Positions 7,941 to 16,251 of a stretch of 64,000 bases of DNA are shown piece by piece. The stretch is from Pontibacter beigongshangensis (lineage in GTDB: Bacteria > Bacteroidota > Bacteroidia > Cytophagales > Hymenobacteraceae): assembly GCF_014332515.1 (NCBI RefSeq), contig NZ_VFSD01000024.1, positions 50,172 through 114,171 of the forward strand. Direction: 5' to 3'. The notes beneath the pieces are model-generated. The model was not told where the DNA came from. It ran no database searches and worked only from the letters and a program-made list of their open reading frames with translations. Each line of letters starts with the position of its first letter. The first letter of the stretch is position 1. The translations under genes and the position numbers were made by a program.

Positions 7941-8573
7941 ATGAAAAGAGTCAGAATACCGTTTGCTTATGCCATGTGCCTGCTTTTGGTGGGCCTCCTG
8001 CTCGCTGCCATTCCTGCTGCCGACCCTGGCTACCAGGTTGGCGACACTGCCCGGGACTTCAAACTGAAAAACGTAGACGGCAAGATGGTTTCGATGGCCG
8101 ACTACAAAGACGCCAAAGGCTTTATCGTGACCTTTACCTGCAACACCTGCCCCTACTCCGTGGCCTACGAAGACCGCCTGATCGAGCTCCACAACAAGTT
8201 TGCTCCCAAAGGCTATCCGCTCATAGCCATTAACCCCAACGACTCCAAGGCCTCGCCGAAAGACTCTTTCGCCGATATGCAGAAACGTGCCAAAGAAAAG
8301 AAATTCCCGTTCCCCTACCTGCAGGACGAGACACAGGACATCACCAGAGCCTACGGCGCCTCCCGCACCCCGCACATTTATGTGGTGCAGAAGCAGCAGG
8401 ACGGTACCTACAAAGTAGCCTATATCGGAGCCGTAGACGACAACTCACGTGAGCCGGACAAAGTACAGAAGAAATATGCCGAAGAGGCCATAGAGGCCTT
8501 AGTGGCAGGCAAAAATATCAGCCAGCCCAACACAAAGGCCATAGGCTGCACCATTAAATGGCGCGAAGCTTAG
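7941..8573 (+). CDS. Thioredoxin-like redoxin, exported
   Basis: A 210-residue product with an N-terminal hydrophobic segment (signal peptide or anchor) and an AhpC/TSA-Redoxin fold: GDTARDFKLKNVDGK, then TFTCNTCPYS with two Cys in CNTCP, and the cis-Pro segment SRTPHIYVV. The family is annotated as thioredoxin family in Bacteroidota and often appears beside TlpA-like genes. It probably acts in the periplasm with its upstream neighbour. Its substrate is unknown. The transcript ends in a hairpin built from a phrase repeat. Confidence 0.88.
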   Translation: MKRVRIPFAYAMCLLLVGLLLAAIPAADPGYQVGDTARDFKLKNVDGKMVSMADYKDAKGFIVTFTCNTCPYSVAYEDRLIELHNKFAPKGYPLIAINPNDSKASPKDSFADMQKRAKEKKFPFPYLQDETQDITRAYGASRTPHIYVVQKQQDGTYKVAYIGAVDDNSREPDKVQKKYAEEAIEALVAGKNISQPNTKAIGCTIKWREA

Positions 8574-8576
8574 TTT

Positions 8577-8641
8577 TAGGACACAAGTATCAGGATACAG
8601 GGCACAAGATTTTTCAGAAGTCTTGTGCCCTGTGCCTTTTT
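8577..8641 (+). terminator. Terminator built from an ACACAAG phrase repeat
   Basis: CAGGGCACAAGA (8598-8609) pairs with TCTTGTGCCCTG (8621-8632), followed by a T-rich run. The preceding AGGACACAAGTATCAGGATA repeats the same word, which also occurs near 21481, 30370, 32723, 45574 and 55118. Confidence 0.75.
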
Positions 8642-9020
8642 ATGTCTCCCGTTTATCTGCTGGTAGTGGCAGCTCCGTAGGCTTTAGGGCAAAGGCTGCT
8701 TTTTGGGTGGGCGATAGGTGCTGCATGTGTTTCATGCCGGCAATACGAGCCTCTACCTCAAATTTGTTATTGTAGTACCCCACCCGCAACGACTCCACCA
8801 GGTACAGCCACAGAAAGCGCAGGTACCCATGCTGCCGGAACTGCTCCACGTGGCACAGCTCATGCGCCACCCAGCCTTCGTCCTTCAGAAAAATCTCTTT
8901 GCTCACACCACTCAGGTGCACCGTTTTGCCGAGCACCATGGCCACGTTCCTGCTCTTCAGCACCAGCCGGGCTATACGGGCAAACGGTGAGTTCTCCATC
9001 ACTTTTATTTCCATACACAC
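8640..9020 (-). CDS. Small HExxH metalloprotease-like protein (DUF4157-like)
   Basis: A 126-residue protein with the zinc-binding motif HELCH inside WVAHELCHVEQFRQHG at about residues 52-67, followed by an acidic residue in NNKFEVEARIAG that could be the third ligand. There is no signal peptide. The arrangement resembles short DUF4157/peptidase-like proteins of Bacteroidota; assignment is by motif and size. The substrate is unknown. It is a single gene, convergent with the redoxin pair, and its stop overlaps the T-run of their terminator. Confidence 0.7.
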   Translation of the reverse strand: MCMEIKVMENSPFARIARLVLKSRNVAMVLGKTVHLSGVSKEIFLKDEGWVAHELCHVEQFRQHGYLRFLWLYLVESLRVGYYNNKFEVEARIAGMKHMQHLSPTQKAAFALKPTELPLPADKRET

Positions 9021-9304
9021 TTTCTATAAAAGGTTATAAACTGCCTTTTCTTGGGGCCCGTATTCATCTCCCGGTATTTATCGATTTGTTAAATATGCCA
9101 GCCTGAAAAAGCCCTATCTCCCACAAAATCGCTTTTAAGTTTGGAACTTCTAAATTTGAGACCTATTTTCACAGCCTGTAAAGATGCGATAACATCAAAA
9201 ACGTTATAAGCTGGCCTGAATTTATAGCTACTCCGGGCCTGCTTACTGTAAGAAACTGGTGAACCTGTTAGCCCGAAACCAGGCAGGGAACAAGCTAAAC
9301 CCAC

Positions 9305-9907
9305 ATGATAAAAAGTATTGTACTGAGCATACTGGCCATCGCCTCGCTCACACTTTCGTACTTCTACGAAATATCACAGGGAGCCAGCGAACCTGCACCT
9401 GCCGTATCCGAAGCTGCCGCTTTCCTGCTCCCTCCGCCTTACGAGCCAGCTCCTGCCGTACCCGAAGCGCCATCTCCAAAAGACTCTCTTTTTTACGAAC
9501 AATACTCTAAAAAGCTGGGCATGCGCCTCGACTACAGCGAAGACAAGGAACTGCTCAAAACCGTTACAAAATGGATCGGCACGCCTTACCGCTACGGTAG
9601 CAGCAGCAGAAGAGGGACCGATTGCTCCGGCTTCGTAACCAGCATTTACCGCGAGGTGTATGGCATAGACCTTAGCCGCAGCTCCCACTCCATGTTCGGA
9701 GATGTGGAGCGCATCAGAAAAGACAGCATCCAGACCGGCGACCTGGTTTTCTTCCGCCGGGGCCCTCAGCAACCCATTTACCACGTAGGCATTTACCTGA
9801 AGGGAAATAAATTTATACACGCCGCCACCAACGGGGGCGTTATGATCAGCTCGCTCAAAGAGCCCTATTACCGCAACCATTACTTTGCCGCCGGCCGCGT
9901 AAATTAG
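9305..9907 (+). CDS. NlpC/P60 family cell-wall endopeptidase
   Basis: A 200-residue protein with an N-terminal signal/anchor segment (residues 3-20), a Pro/Ala-rich linker to about residue 60, and a C40 peptidase domain. The catalytic Cys is in RGTDCSGFV, the His in YHVGIYL, and the third polar residue falls in the FIHAATNGGV segment. The domain start WIGTPYRYGS is typical. Such enzymes cut D-Glu to diamino acid links in peptidoglycan stem peptides. It acts in the periplasm. The gene is monocistronic. Confidence 0.95.
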   Translation: MIKSIVLSILAIASLTLSYFYEISQGASEPAPAVSEAAAFLLPPPYEPAPAVPEAPSPKDSLFYEQYSKKLGMRLDYSEDKELLKTVTKWIGTPYRYGSSSRRGTDCSGFVTSIYREVYGIDLSRSSHSMFGDVERIRKDSIQTGDLVFFRRGPQQPIYHVGIYLKGNKFIHAATNGGVMISSLKEPYYRNHYFAAGRVN

Positions 9908-9908
9908 G

Positions 9909-9938
9909 GCTTCGCCGAATTAAAAATCAGAAATTATC
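9909..9938. repeat. AT-rich GCTTCGCC repeat, truncated copy
   Basis: GCTTCGCCGAATTAAAAATC followed by AGAAATTAT, matching one end of the elements at 32562-32721 and 56585-56750. Confidence 0.6.
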
Positions 9939-10070
9939 CTGGCGCAAGTGTTTTTGCTCCTGCATACAATTCTACAGCCTCTGGCTGATTTGAAACTCCT
10001 ACGCAGCCTCCTAGGTCTTCTTACAATAAAGTTGGAGGAGCATTACTCCCGACACCTCTGTAGTTTATTT

Positions 10071-10109
10071 CAGGGAGCCCCGCTGCACTTGCCACAGCGG
10101 GGCTCCCTG
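10071..10109. other. Perfect GC-rich hairpin
   Basis: CAGGGAGCCCCGCTG and its exact reverse complement flank a 9-base loop. There is no T-run on either strand, so it is not a classical terminator. It may be an RNA structure or mobile-element remnant. Confidence 0.7.
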
Positions 10110-10321
10110 TTGCGCCGGGGCCCGAACATTTTCGGGGGGAGCCAGTATAGATAAGGGAGCAGCAAAGGCATGAGAATAGCCGCACAAAGGCAGCCCGTTT
10201 AAAAGCACGCAAAACTTCCTGCAACTGAGCCAGCTGACTATTTTCTTGTTCATCATATATGCCTACTTTTGATATTGAAATAGTAACCACACCCCTTAAG
10301 CATTAGCACGTACAATACAAA

Positions 10322-10873
10322 ATGGAGAATCAGCAACAAGAAGGTAAAAAAGTAGCACAAAGCCCTATTTTTAAAAATATACTGAAAAAGGCTGAACAGT
10401 TTTTACAGCACCCGATGCAGGTGACCAAGCTTCTGGCCGACAGCCTGAAGAAAGCCGCCACCAAGAAGAACATAGGCACGCTGGCCACGGAGGCCTGGGA
10501 GAACCTGCAGGTGCTCTCACGCATGATCAAAGCCGCCATGGCAGGCGAGTACAAAGGCATTCCGACCTCCACGCTGGTAGGTGGCATAGCTGTTTTTATT
10601 TATTTCCTGACGCCGATAGACCTTATACCCGATGTGATTCCGGTAATCGGCCTGCTCGACGATGCCACGCTGCTGGCCTGGTTTATGACAAGCATTAAAT
10701 CGGAGCTGGACCGCTTTAACGAATGGGAAGCCACTAAACCTGCTCCGGCACAGGAACAGTTGGCGGCCGCCACTGCCAGCCTGGAGCATAACGCCGACAG
10801 CTCGTTCGGCACCCCGAAGTACAGCGACCAGCCTGCCGGCACAGTGCAGGTAGATGACAAAAAAGATTATTAA
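10322..10873 (+). CDS. YkvA/DUF1232 family protein
   Basis: A 183-residue protein. The DUF1232 core at about residues 82-120 carries IYFLTPIDLIPDVIPVIGLL followed by DDATLLAWFM, the signature of the YkvA family, which may insert in or associate with membranes. The N-terminal third is a helical Lys-rich region and the C-terminus is a polar Ala/Glu-rich tail. The function is unknown. A small hydrophilic gene follows after 18 bases. Confidence 0.9.
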   Translation: MENQQQEGKKVAQSPIFKNILKKAEQFLQHPMQVTKLLADSLKKAATKKNIGTLATEAWENLQVLSRMIKAAMAGEYKGIPTSTLVGGIAVFIYFLTPIDLIPDVIPVIGLLDDATLLAWFMTSIKSELDRFNEWEATKPAPAQEQLAAATASLEHNADSSFGTPKYSDQPAGTVQVDDKKDY

Positions 10874-10891
10874 CGTAGACCAAACACGCTT

Positions 10892-11134
10892 ATGGATGCA
10901 AACAAGAAAGCCAGACCGCATGAAAAAGGCTCCATGAAGAAGGATAAACAAACCGGGGAGCAGAAAGCTGAAGAAGAAACAATTCCACACCACACATCGC
11001 AAGGGCACTCTACCGGCGCCAAAGGCTCAGCCACCAACAGCGCTGAGCCTACACTCCGCTCCGCCACCACCGACAGTTCGCGTGTTCCCAAAAACAGCAA
11101 CGACGACCTGCCCGAAGGTGGCAACATAAGATAA
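10892..11134 (+). CDS. Small hydrophilic, probably disordered protein
   Basis: An 80-residue product rich in Lys, Glu, Ser, Thr and His, without hydrophobic segments or recognised domain. It starts 18 bases after the DUF1232 gene and ends just before a strong terminator, so it is the last gene of that transcript. The composition resembles stress-related disordered proteins, but no function can be assigned. Confidence 0.6.
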   Translation: MDANKKARPHEKGSMKKDKQTGEQKAEEETIPHHTSQGHSTGAKGSATNSAEPTLRSATTDSSRVPKNSNDDLPEGGNIR

Positions 11135-11148
11135 ATTATCTCTTTTCA

Positions 11149-11181
11149 GCAGGAAAGGCTGCCTACGGCAGCCTTTCCTGC
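11149..11181 (+). terminator. Hairpin terminator after the DUF1232 operon
   Basis: Perfect 15 bp arms (GCAGGAAAGGCTGCC) around a 3-base loop; the T-run is weak. Confidence 0.75.
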
Positions 11182-11337
11182 ATTTGCTCCTTTCTTCTGA
11201 AAACACCCCTTATTAAAGCCAGATTCAGCTATAATAAATTATTGCTAGGCTAAAATATAGTACAATTCAAATACAGATAAATACATTTTTCTGGATAAAA
11301 GCGTTGGTAATGATGGCGTTTTAAGAAAATATTTATT

Positions 11338-11345
11338 TATATTTG
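11338..11345 (+). promoter_or_regulatory. Candidate -7 box for the DUF45 gene
   Basis: TATATTTG matches TAnnTTTG; no clear -33 TTTG lies 19-20 bases upstream. It would start transcription near 11352. Confidence 0.4.
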
Positions 11346-11380
11346 GCTTACTGTTTTTGGACTTTAACTTTTTAGCCATC

Positions 11381-12121
11381 GTGTCCTCTTCATTTTTACG
11401 TTTATCATCCGTTAACCTCCACATTGACGGCATTGGAAAAGTGCTGATCGAAAGGAGTGATAAGGCTAAGCGCCTTACCATTAGTGTCAGGCCTTTAAAA
11501 GGCATCCGTGTTGCCGTGCCCCCACACGTGAGCTTCGAAAAGGCCGAGCAACTCATTTACACCAAAACCGACTGGATAAAGGAGCACCAGGCGCTGATGC
11601 AGAAGCATGAGGCGAAAGTAACGGTATACGAACATAACAGCGAATTCAGGACCCGATCGCATACCCTGCGCCTGCTCACGCACGCCCAGTACACCATGCG
11701 CTGTGTCATCGACAAAGAGTACATCAACGTATTTTACCCGGCCCACAAAGATGTGCGCGACGCAGATGTGCAGAAGTTTATCCGCAAGTCTATAGAGGAA
11801 GCTTATCGGAAGGAAGCCAAGCAGTACCTGCCGGAGCGTGTGGCCTACTTTGCCAAAAAGTTTGGGTTTGAGTACCAGAACGTGTTCATCAAAAATGCGA
11901 AGTCGCGGTGGGGCAGCTGCTCTTTCACCAACAACATTAACCTGAACCTGCACCTCATGCGCCTGCCCGACTCCCTCTGCGATTATGTGATCCTGCACGA
12001 GCTGGCGCACACCGTAGAAAAAAACCACGGCCCCGGCTTCTGGTCGCTCCTCGACAGCATCTGCGGCAACGCCAGGTCGCTCGACAAAAAACTGAAGGCA
12101 TACCGCATTACCATTTACTAA
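11381..12121 (+). CDS. DUF45/YgjP-like M48-type zinc metallopeptidase
   Basis: A 246-residue protein when started at GTG 11381. A TTG at 11357 is also in frame but would leave almost no leader after the -7 box at 11338-11345. The C-terminal half carries SRWGSCS, then ILHELAHTVEKNHGPGFW with the HExxH zinc site and third-ligand His of the DUF45 (WLM-like) family. The N-terminal half matches the usual strand-rich region (KRLTISVRPLKGIRVAVP). It is a cytoplasmic protease-like protein of unknown substrate, flanked by terminators on both sides. Confidence 0.88.
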   Translation: MSSSFLRLSSVNLHIDGIGKVLIERSDKAKRLTISVRPLKGIRVAVPPHVSFEKAEQLIYTKTDWIKEHQALMQKHEAKVTVYEHNSEFRTRSHTLRLLTHAQYTMRCVIDKEYINVFYPAHKDVRDADVQKFIRKSIEEAYRKEAKQYLPERVAYFAKKFGFEYQNVFIKNAKSRWGSCSFTNNINLNLHLMRLPDSLCDYVILHELAHTVEKNHGPGFWSLLDSICGNARSLDKKLKAYRITIY

Positions 12122-12236
12122 GCGCCTTTCTATAGATTCAACCATTACTCTTTTAAATGTTATAGTCCGGGCGCTCTATGCAGGAGCAACAAAAACCGTT
12201 GCGCAAGCGCAGCGGCCAGGCGCATGCATGGCCGCT

Positions 12237-12283
12237 CAGGAGCAGCAGAAGTCCATAGAGGTCAGTTTTTATTAGAATAATTC
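12237..12283 (+). repeat. CTCCGGAG dispersed repeat, copy 5 (diverged core)
   Basis: CAGGAGCAGCAG, a degenerate core CCATAGAGGTC, then TTTTTATTAGAATAATTC. The arm is intact while the palindrome has decayed. Confidence 0.75.
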
Positions 12284-12419
12284 AGGGGTACGGGCACTTT
12301 CTTCGTCACAAGCTGCCTGCAACGCATGCTTGCATCTGCCCAGCATCCTGTCGATCTTACCATCCTGCGGCTCCTGATGCTCAAAAACCCTGAAGCATAC
12401 CGGAAGGGAAAAACGGCTA

Positions 12420-12470
12420 GCAGCAGCAACAGCAGAAACCTCAGGAGGGCCATTCTGATTAGAATAATCC
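12420..12470 (+). repeat. CTCCGGAG dispersed repeat, copy 6
   Basis: GCAGCAGCAACAGCAG, CCTCAGGAGGGCC, TTCTGATT, AGAATAATCC. Same direction as copy 5, about 185 bases apart. Confidence 0.85.
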
Positions 12471-12496
12471 GGTTTAAGCCGTTATCCAAAAAGCCC

Positions 12497-12544
12497 CTAA
12501 AACCAAAGCAGCACGAGATCTCTCTCGTGCTGCTTTGGTTTTAG
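12497..12544. terminator. Bidirectional terminator, DUF45 gene / efflux operon
   Basis: Exact 22 bp inverted arms (outer part CTAAAACCAAAGCA, inner part GCACGAGA) around a 4-base loop, with A and T runs usable on both strands between convergent transcripts. Confidence 0.88.
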
Positions 12545-12559
12545 GGTGAAGTTCTTTTG

Positions 12560-12814
12560 TTAATCTACCTTCTGGATGGTGTGAGTAGTGAGGTAGTTGA
12601 TAAAATCTCCCACTGTATCGATCGGCACTTCGTCGGGGATGGTGATGTGAAAATTTTTCTCGAGTTCCAGTATAATATCTACCACATCTATCGGATCGAA
12701 ACCAAAATCCTGCGAAAGATTTGCCTTAGCCCGCACTCTGGCCGGCCGGATATGCTTGGTTTTGCTAATTATCTTAACAACCTCTTTCTCTATCATCTTA
12801 TCTGATGTCAGCAT
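12560..12814 (-). CDS. Acyl carrier protein-like protein lacking the phosphopantetheine serine
   Basis: An 84-residue helical protein with the acyl carrier protein outline: Lys/Arg-rich helix 1, LSQDFGFDPIDVVDIILELE where carriers have DLGxDSLDxVELV, then FHITIPDEVPIDTVGDFINYL. The residue that would carry phosphopantetheine is Pro (DPI instead of DSL), so it cannot be charged in the usual way. It is the last gene of the efflux operon, with only 4 bases between the RND stop and its start, and a bidirectional terminator follows. The role is unknown; a structural or regulatory partner of the pump or of lipid metabolism is possible. Confidence 0.8.
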   Translation of the reverse strand: MLTSDKMIEKEVVKIISKTKHIRPARVRAKANLSQDFGFDPIDVVDIILELEKNFHITIPDEVPIDTVGDFINYLTTHTIQKVD

Positions 12815-12818
12815 AAAT

Positions 12819-15800
12819 TTAAATCGTATAGTCCTTTACTTTTCCATTTACAGGCATGTCCTGCCTTAATTTGAGCGCAACAGCTCTTTTCTTTTTCCCT
12901 ATAATCCTGTCCTTCAGTTTCTCATTCAGCAGGTACATCACCGGCACAATTACCAGTGTCACGATGGTTGCAAAGCTTAACCCGAAGATAATGGTCCAGG
13001 CCAGCGGCCCCCAGAAGGCGGCACTGCTGCCTCCCATAAAAAAGTTGGGTTCAAAGGCCGTGAACAGCGTGAAAAAGTTCAGATTAATTCCTAACGCAAG
13101 CGGTATAAGCCCTAGTATAGTGGCAGTGGCCGTGAGCAGCACCGGGTTCAGACGGGTTTTGCCTGCCTCCACAATGGCCTCCTTCAGCTCCATGCCTTCT
13201 GCCAGGAGTGCTTCTATGAACTCCACAATTAAAATGCCATTTTTTACCACTATCCCGGCCAGGGCTACAATTCCTACTCCTGTCATGACAATAGAGGCAT
13301 CCATGCCAAAAATAGAGAACCCCAGCAGCACCCCTATAATGCTGAAGAGCACTTCTGAGAGTATGATGAATGGCTTGGATATGGAGTTGAACTGCGTTAC
13401 CAGAATCAGGAAGATGATACAGAAGGCGGCTACCAGCGCCACCATCAGGAACTGGCCTGTCTCCTGCTGCTCTTCCTGCTGGCCTCCCATGCGCACCTCG
13501 TACCCCTCCGGAGTCTGGAAGTTAGCCAGCGACTGTTCTATCTGCTGCACAATCTCGTTGGCGTTGTAGCCATCCAGCACGTTAGACTCCAGGGTGACCA
13601 TGCGCTTCAGGTCTTTGCGCTTAATGCCGCCATAGGTGTTGGAATACTCGATACTGGCCACCGACGACAGCGGAATCTGCCGCACTTGCCCGGAGTTCAT
13701 GTCGCGGTACGTGATGAGCATGCCCAGCAAGGCATCGATGTTCTTGCGGTAAGGCTCAGCGTAGCGCACCTGAATGGGGTATTCGTCTTCGTCGAGCTTA
13801 AACTTGGAAGCCTCCTTCCCGAAGATGGCTGTCCGCACCTCGGAGCCAACCTGGCCGGTGCTGATGCCTTCGCGGTTAGCACGCTCCCGGTCTATGTTGA
13901 TGATAATTTCCGGCTTGCTGTCTTCCAGGTCAGACTTCAGCCCTTCTATGCCAGGTATCTGTTGCTGGCTTATGTAATTCTCCACATTCCTGGACAGGGT
14001 AATAAGTTCAGGGAATTCCTCTCCTGATATCTCGATGCTGATCGGCTTACCCACCGGAGGGCCATTCTGCTCCTGGTCTACCGTAATTTCTGTGCCGGGA
14101 ATTCCCTTCACGGCCTCGCGTATCTCGTTCAGGTAAGCACCGGAGGTTTTGTCGCCAACCCGGTCCTGGTACTCCACAAATGCCACCGTTACTTTGCCCT
14201 TATGCGATTGAGCGGTGGTGCTGCGGTCGTTCTGGTCGCCGGCGCCGATGGCCACGTTAGAAATAACAGACTCTACATCGGGGTTATTCTCTCCTATCAC
14301 TTTATAGATGCGCTTTTCCACCACCTTGGTTACCGAGTCGGTTACCACCTGATCTGTACCGACCGGCAGCTGTATGTAGGTGTACACAAAATTCGGGTCG
14401 CTTTCGGGGAAGAACACGACTTTAGGGGAACGCAGACTTATGGCAACGATCGAGAGCACCAGCAAGGCCATTATGCCCACAAATACGCCTATCGGCCTGT
14501 ACCCTAGCAGCGTCCAGCGCAGTAACCGCTCATAACCGGCCATAAACCGAGGCAGCACCCTGTTTTGGAAACCATTGATCATGCGCGTAAACACGTACTT
14601 GTTCAGGAGCACGAGCAGCACGAGCAGCACAATCAGGTTGGCGGTACCATACCAGCCCGTGCTATAGCCCAGCACAGCCACGGCCAGCGCAGCCACCGCA
14701 CCATACAAAAACTTTTTACGTGCTCCCGGCGAAACCTCCTTGCCGTGTTCTTTCTTCATGAATGTTACCGCAAATACCGGGTTCATGATAAAGGCAACCA
14801 GCAACGACGATAATAAGGTAATGATAAGCGTAATAGGCAGGAAGAACATGAACTTGCCCACAATGCCCGGCCAGAACGCCAGCGGCAGGAAGGGCGCCAC
14901 CGTAGTTAGCGTTCCTGCCAGAACAGGCACAAATACCTCACCGGCTGCCTTTTTGGCTGCCTCTAAAATGCCAATGTTAGACTGATGAAAAATGCGGTGC
15001 GTGTTTTCTATAACCACAATGGCATCGTCTACCACAATGCCAAGTGCCAGCAGGAACGAGAACAGCACGATCATGTTCAGCGAAAAACCCAGCGTAGGCA
15101 TAATAATAAAGGCCAGGAACATAGACAGCGGCACCGACAGGCCCACAAAAATAGCGTTGGTCGCACCCATAAAAAACATGAGTACAAGTGTTACCAATAC
15201 AAACCCGATAATAATGGTATTGATCAGATCGTTAAGCGTGTGCCTGGTCATGGTAGCCTGCTCGCCGGTTATGGTCACCTTCAGGTCGTTTGGCAGCACC
15301 GAACCCTGCATCTCATCCAGCAGGTCCGAAATCTTGTCAGAAGCTTCGATCAGGTTTTCGCCGCTTCTTTTGATCACGTTCAGCGTAATTACCGGGGAGT
15401 TGTCGAGGCGGGCATAGCTTTCCTGCTCCTCAAAGCCTTCTTTTACCTCCGCGATATCTTTAAGCTGAATATTGGCGCCGGGCACCGATTTCACATATAT
15501 ATCCCCTATTTTGTCGGGATCTGTATACTGCCCCACTACCCTCACCGAGCGCTTCATCTCTCCTACCGCCACACTGCCACCTGAAATGGTCATGTTCTCG
15601 TAGGCGATGGCATTAGCTATGTCGTTAAAGGTGACTTTGGCCGTCTGCATTTTGTACATGTCCACGTTTACCTGCACCTCCTTATCGAGCGCTCCCACCA
15701 TGTCTACGCGGGTAATCTCAGGCAGGCCCTCTATCCGGTCCTGCACGTCTTCGGCATATTTTTTCAGCCTGTCCAGGCTATAGTTGCCCGACACGTTTAC

Positions 15801-16232
15801 CGACATGATCGGGAACTCGGAGAAGTTGATCTCCTGCACCGTCGGGTCCTGGTCCAGGTCGCTGGGCAGGTCGGTGCGGGCTTTGTCTACGGCGTCTTTT
15901 ACCAGCTGTTTGGCCTCCACTACCTCCACATCGGTGTTAAACTCCACCGTAATCATGGAGAAGTCCTGCAGCGAGTTAGAGGTTACTTTCTTTACGCCCG
16001 AAATAGACTTTATCTGTTTTTCGATAGGCCGCGTCACCAGGTTCTCCATATCCGTAGGCGAGGTGCCCGGATGGATCGTGCCTACAAAAACAGTAGGGAT
16101 CACAATATCGGGGAAGTTCTCTTTCTGCAGGTTTATATAAGAAAATATACCTGCAATAGAGATAATAACAGTGATGATATAGATACTGGTCCTGTTATCG
16201 ATAGACCAGTTGGTTGGCTTAAACTGTTTCAT
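12819..16232 (-). CDS. RND efflux transporter permease (HAE1/AcrB type)
   Basis: A 1137-residue inner-membrane pump starting MKQFKPTNWSIDNRTSIYII. It has the first helix, two large periplasmic loops (SGVKKVTSNSLQDFSMITVE in the porter domain), and helix 4 with the proton-relay Asp pair in GIVVDDAIVVIENTHR. It is longer than the usual 1030-1060 residues because of an insert after helix 6, around residues 510-570, that contains extra hydrophobic segments before the typical RPIG helix. With the downstream-encoded adaptor and TolC it would export drugs, lipids or metals; substrate not readable. It is part of the five-gene operon TetR-TolC-adaptor-RND-ACP-like. Confidence 0.95.
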   Translation of the reverse strand: MKQFKPTNWSIDNRTSIYIITVIISIAGIFSYINLQKENFPDIVIPTVFVGTIHPGTSPTDMENLVTRPIEKQIKSISGVKKVTSNSLQDFSMITVEFNTDVEVVEAKQLVKDAVDKARTDLPSDLDQDPTVQEINFSEFPIMSVNVSGNYSLDRLKKYAEDVQDRIEGLPEITRVDMVGALDKEVQVNVDMYKMQTAKVTFNDIANAIAYENMTISGGSVAVGEMKRSVRVVGQYTDPDKIGDIYVKSVPGANIQLKDIAEVKEGFEEQESYARLDNSPVITLNVIKRSGENLIEASDKISDLLDEMQGSVLPNDLKVTITGEQATMTRHTLNDLINTIIIGFVLVTLVLMFFMGATNAIFVGLSVPLSMFLAFIIMPTLGFSLNMIVLFSFLLALGIVVDDAIVVIENTHRIFHQSNIGILEAAKKAAGEVFVPVLAGTLTTVAPFLPLAFWPGIVGKFMFFLPITLIITLLSSLLVAFIMNPVFAVTFMKKEHGKEVSPGARKKFLYGAVAALAVAVLGYSTGWYGTANLIVLLVLLVLLNKYVFTRMINGFQNRVLPRFMAGYERLLRWTLLGYRPIGVFVGIMALLVLSIVAISLRSPKVVFFPESDPNFVYTYIQLPVGTDQVVTDSVTKVVEKRIYKVIGENNPDVESVISNVAIGAGDQNDRSTTAQSHKGKVTVAFVEYQDRVGDKTSGAYLNEIREAVKGIPGTEITVDQEQNGPPVGKPISIEISGEEFPELITLSRNVENYISQQQIPGIEGLKSDLEDSKPEIIINIDRERANREGISTGQVGSEVRTAIFGKEASKFKLDEDEYPIQVRYAEPYRKNIDALLGMLITYRDMNSGQVRQIPLSSVASIEYSNTYGGIKRKDLKRMVTLESNVLDGYNANEIVQQIEQSLANFQTPEGYEVRMGGQQEEQQETGQFLMVALVAAFCIIFLILVTQFNSISKPFIILSEVLFSIIGVLLGFSIFGMDASIVMTGVGIVALAGIVVKNGILIVEFIEALLAEGMELKEAIVEAGKTRLNPVLLTATATILGLIPLALGINLNFFTLFTAFEPNFFMGGSSAAFWGPLAWTIIFGLSFATIVTLVIVPVMYLLNEKLKDRIIGKKKRAVALKLRQDMPVNGKVKDYTI

Positions 16233-16251
16233 AGTTTTGGGCTTATGGGGG

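Larger units (their letters stand above)
9908..10321. other. Intergenic region with AT-rich repeat remnant and strong hairpin
   Basis: It contains a truncated GCTTCGCC/AATTAAAAAT repeat (9909-9938) and a GC-rich hairpin (10071-10109). Reading frames crossing it are not convincing. Confidence 0.6.
12122..12559. other. Convergent intergenic region with two repeats and a terminator
   Basis: It holds CTCCGGAG repeat copies 5 and 6, a GCGGCC...GGCCGC hairpin (about 12211-12236) and the bidirectional terminator at 12497-12544. Confidence 0.65.

Noticed and set aside
10071..10109. Terminator of the NlpC gene
   Set aside because: Perfect hairpin but no T-run and 164 bases from the gene end; kept as an unexplained structure.
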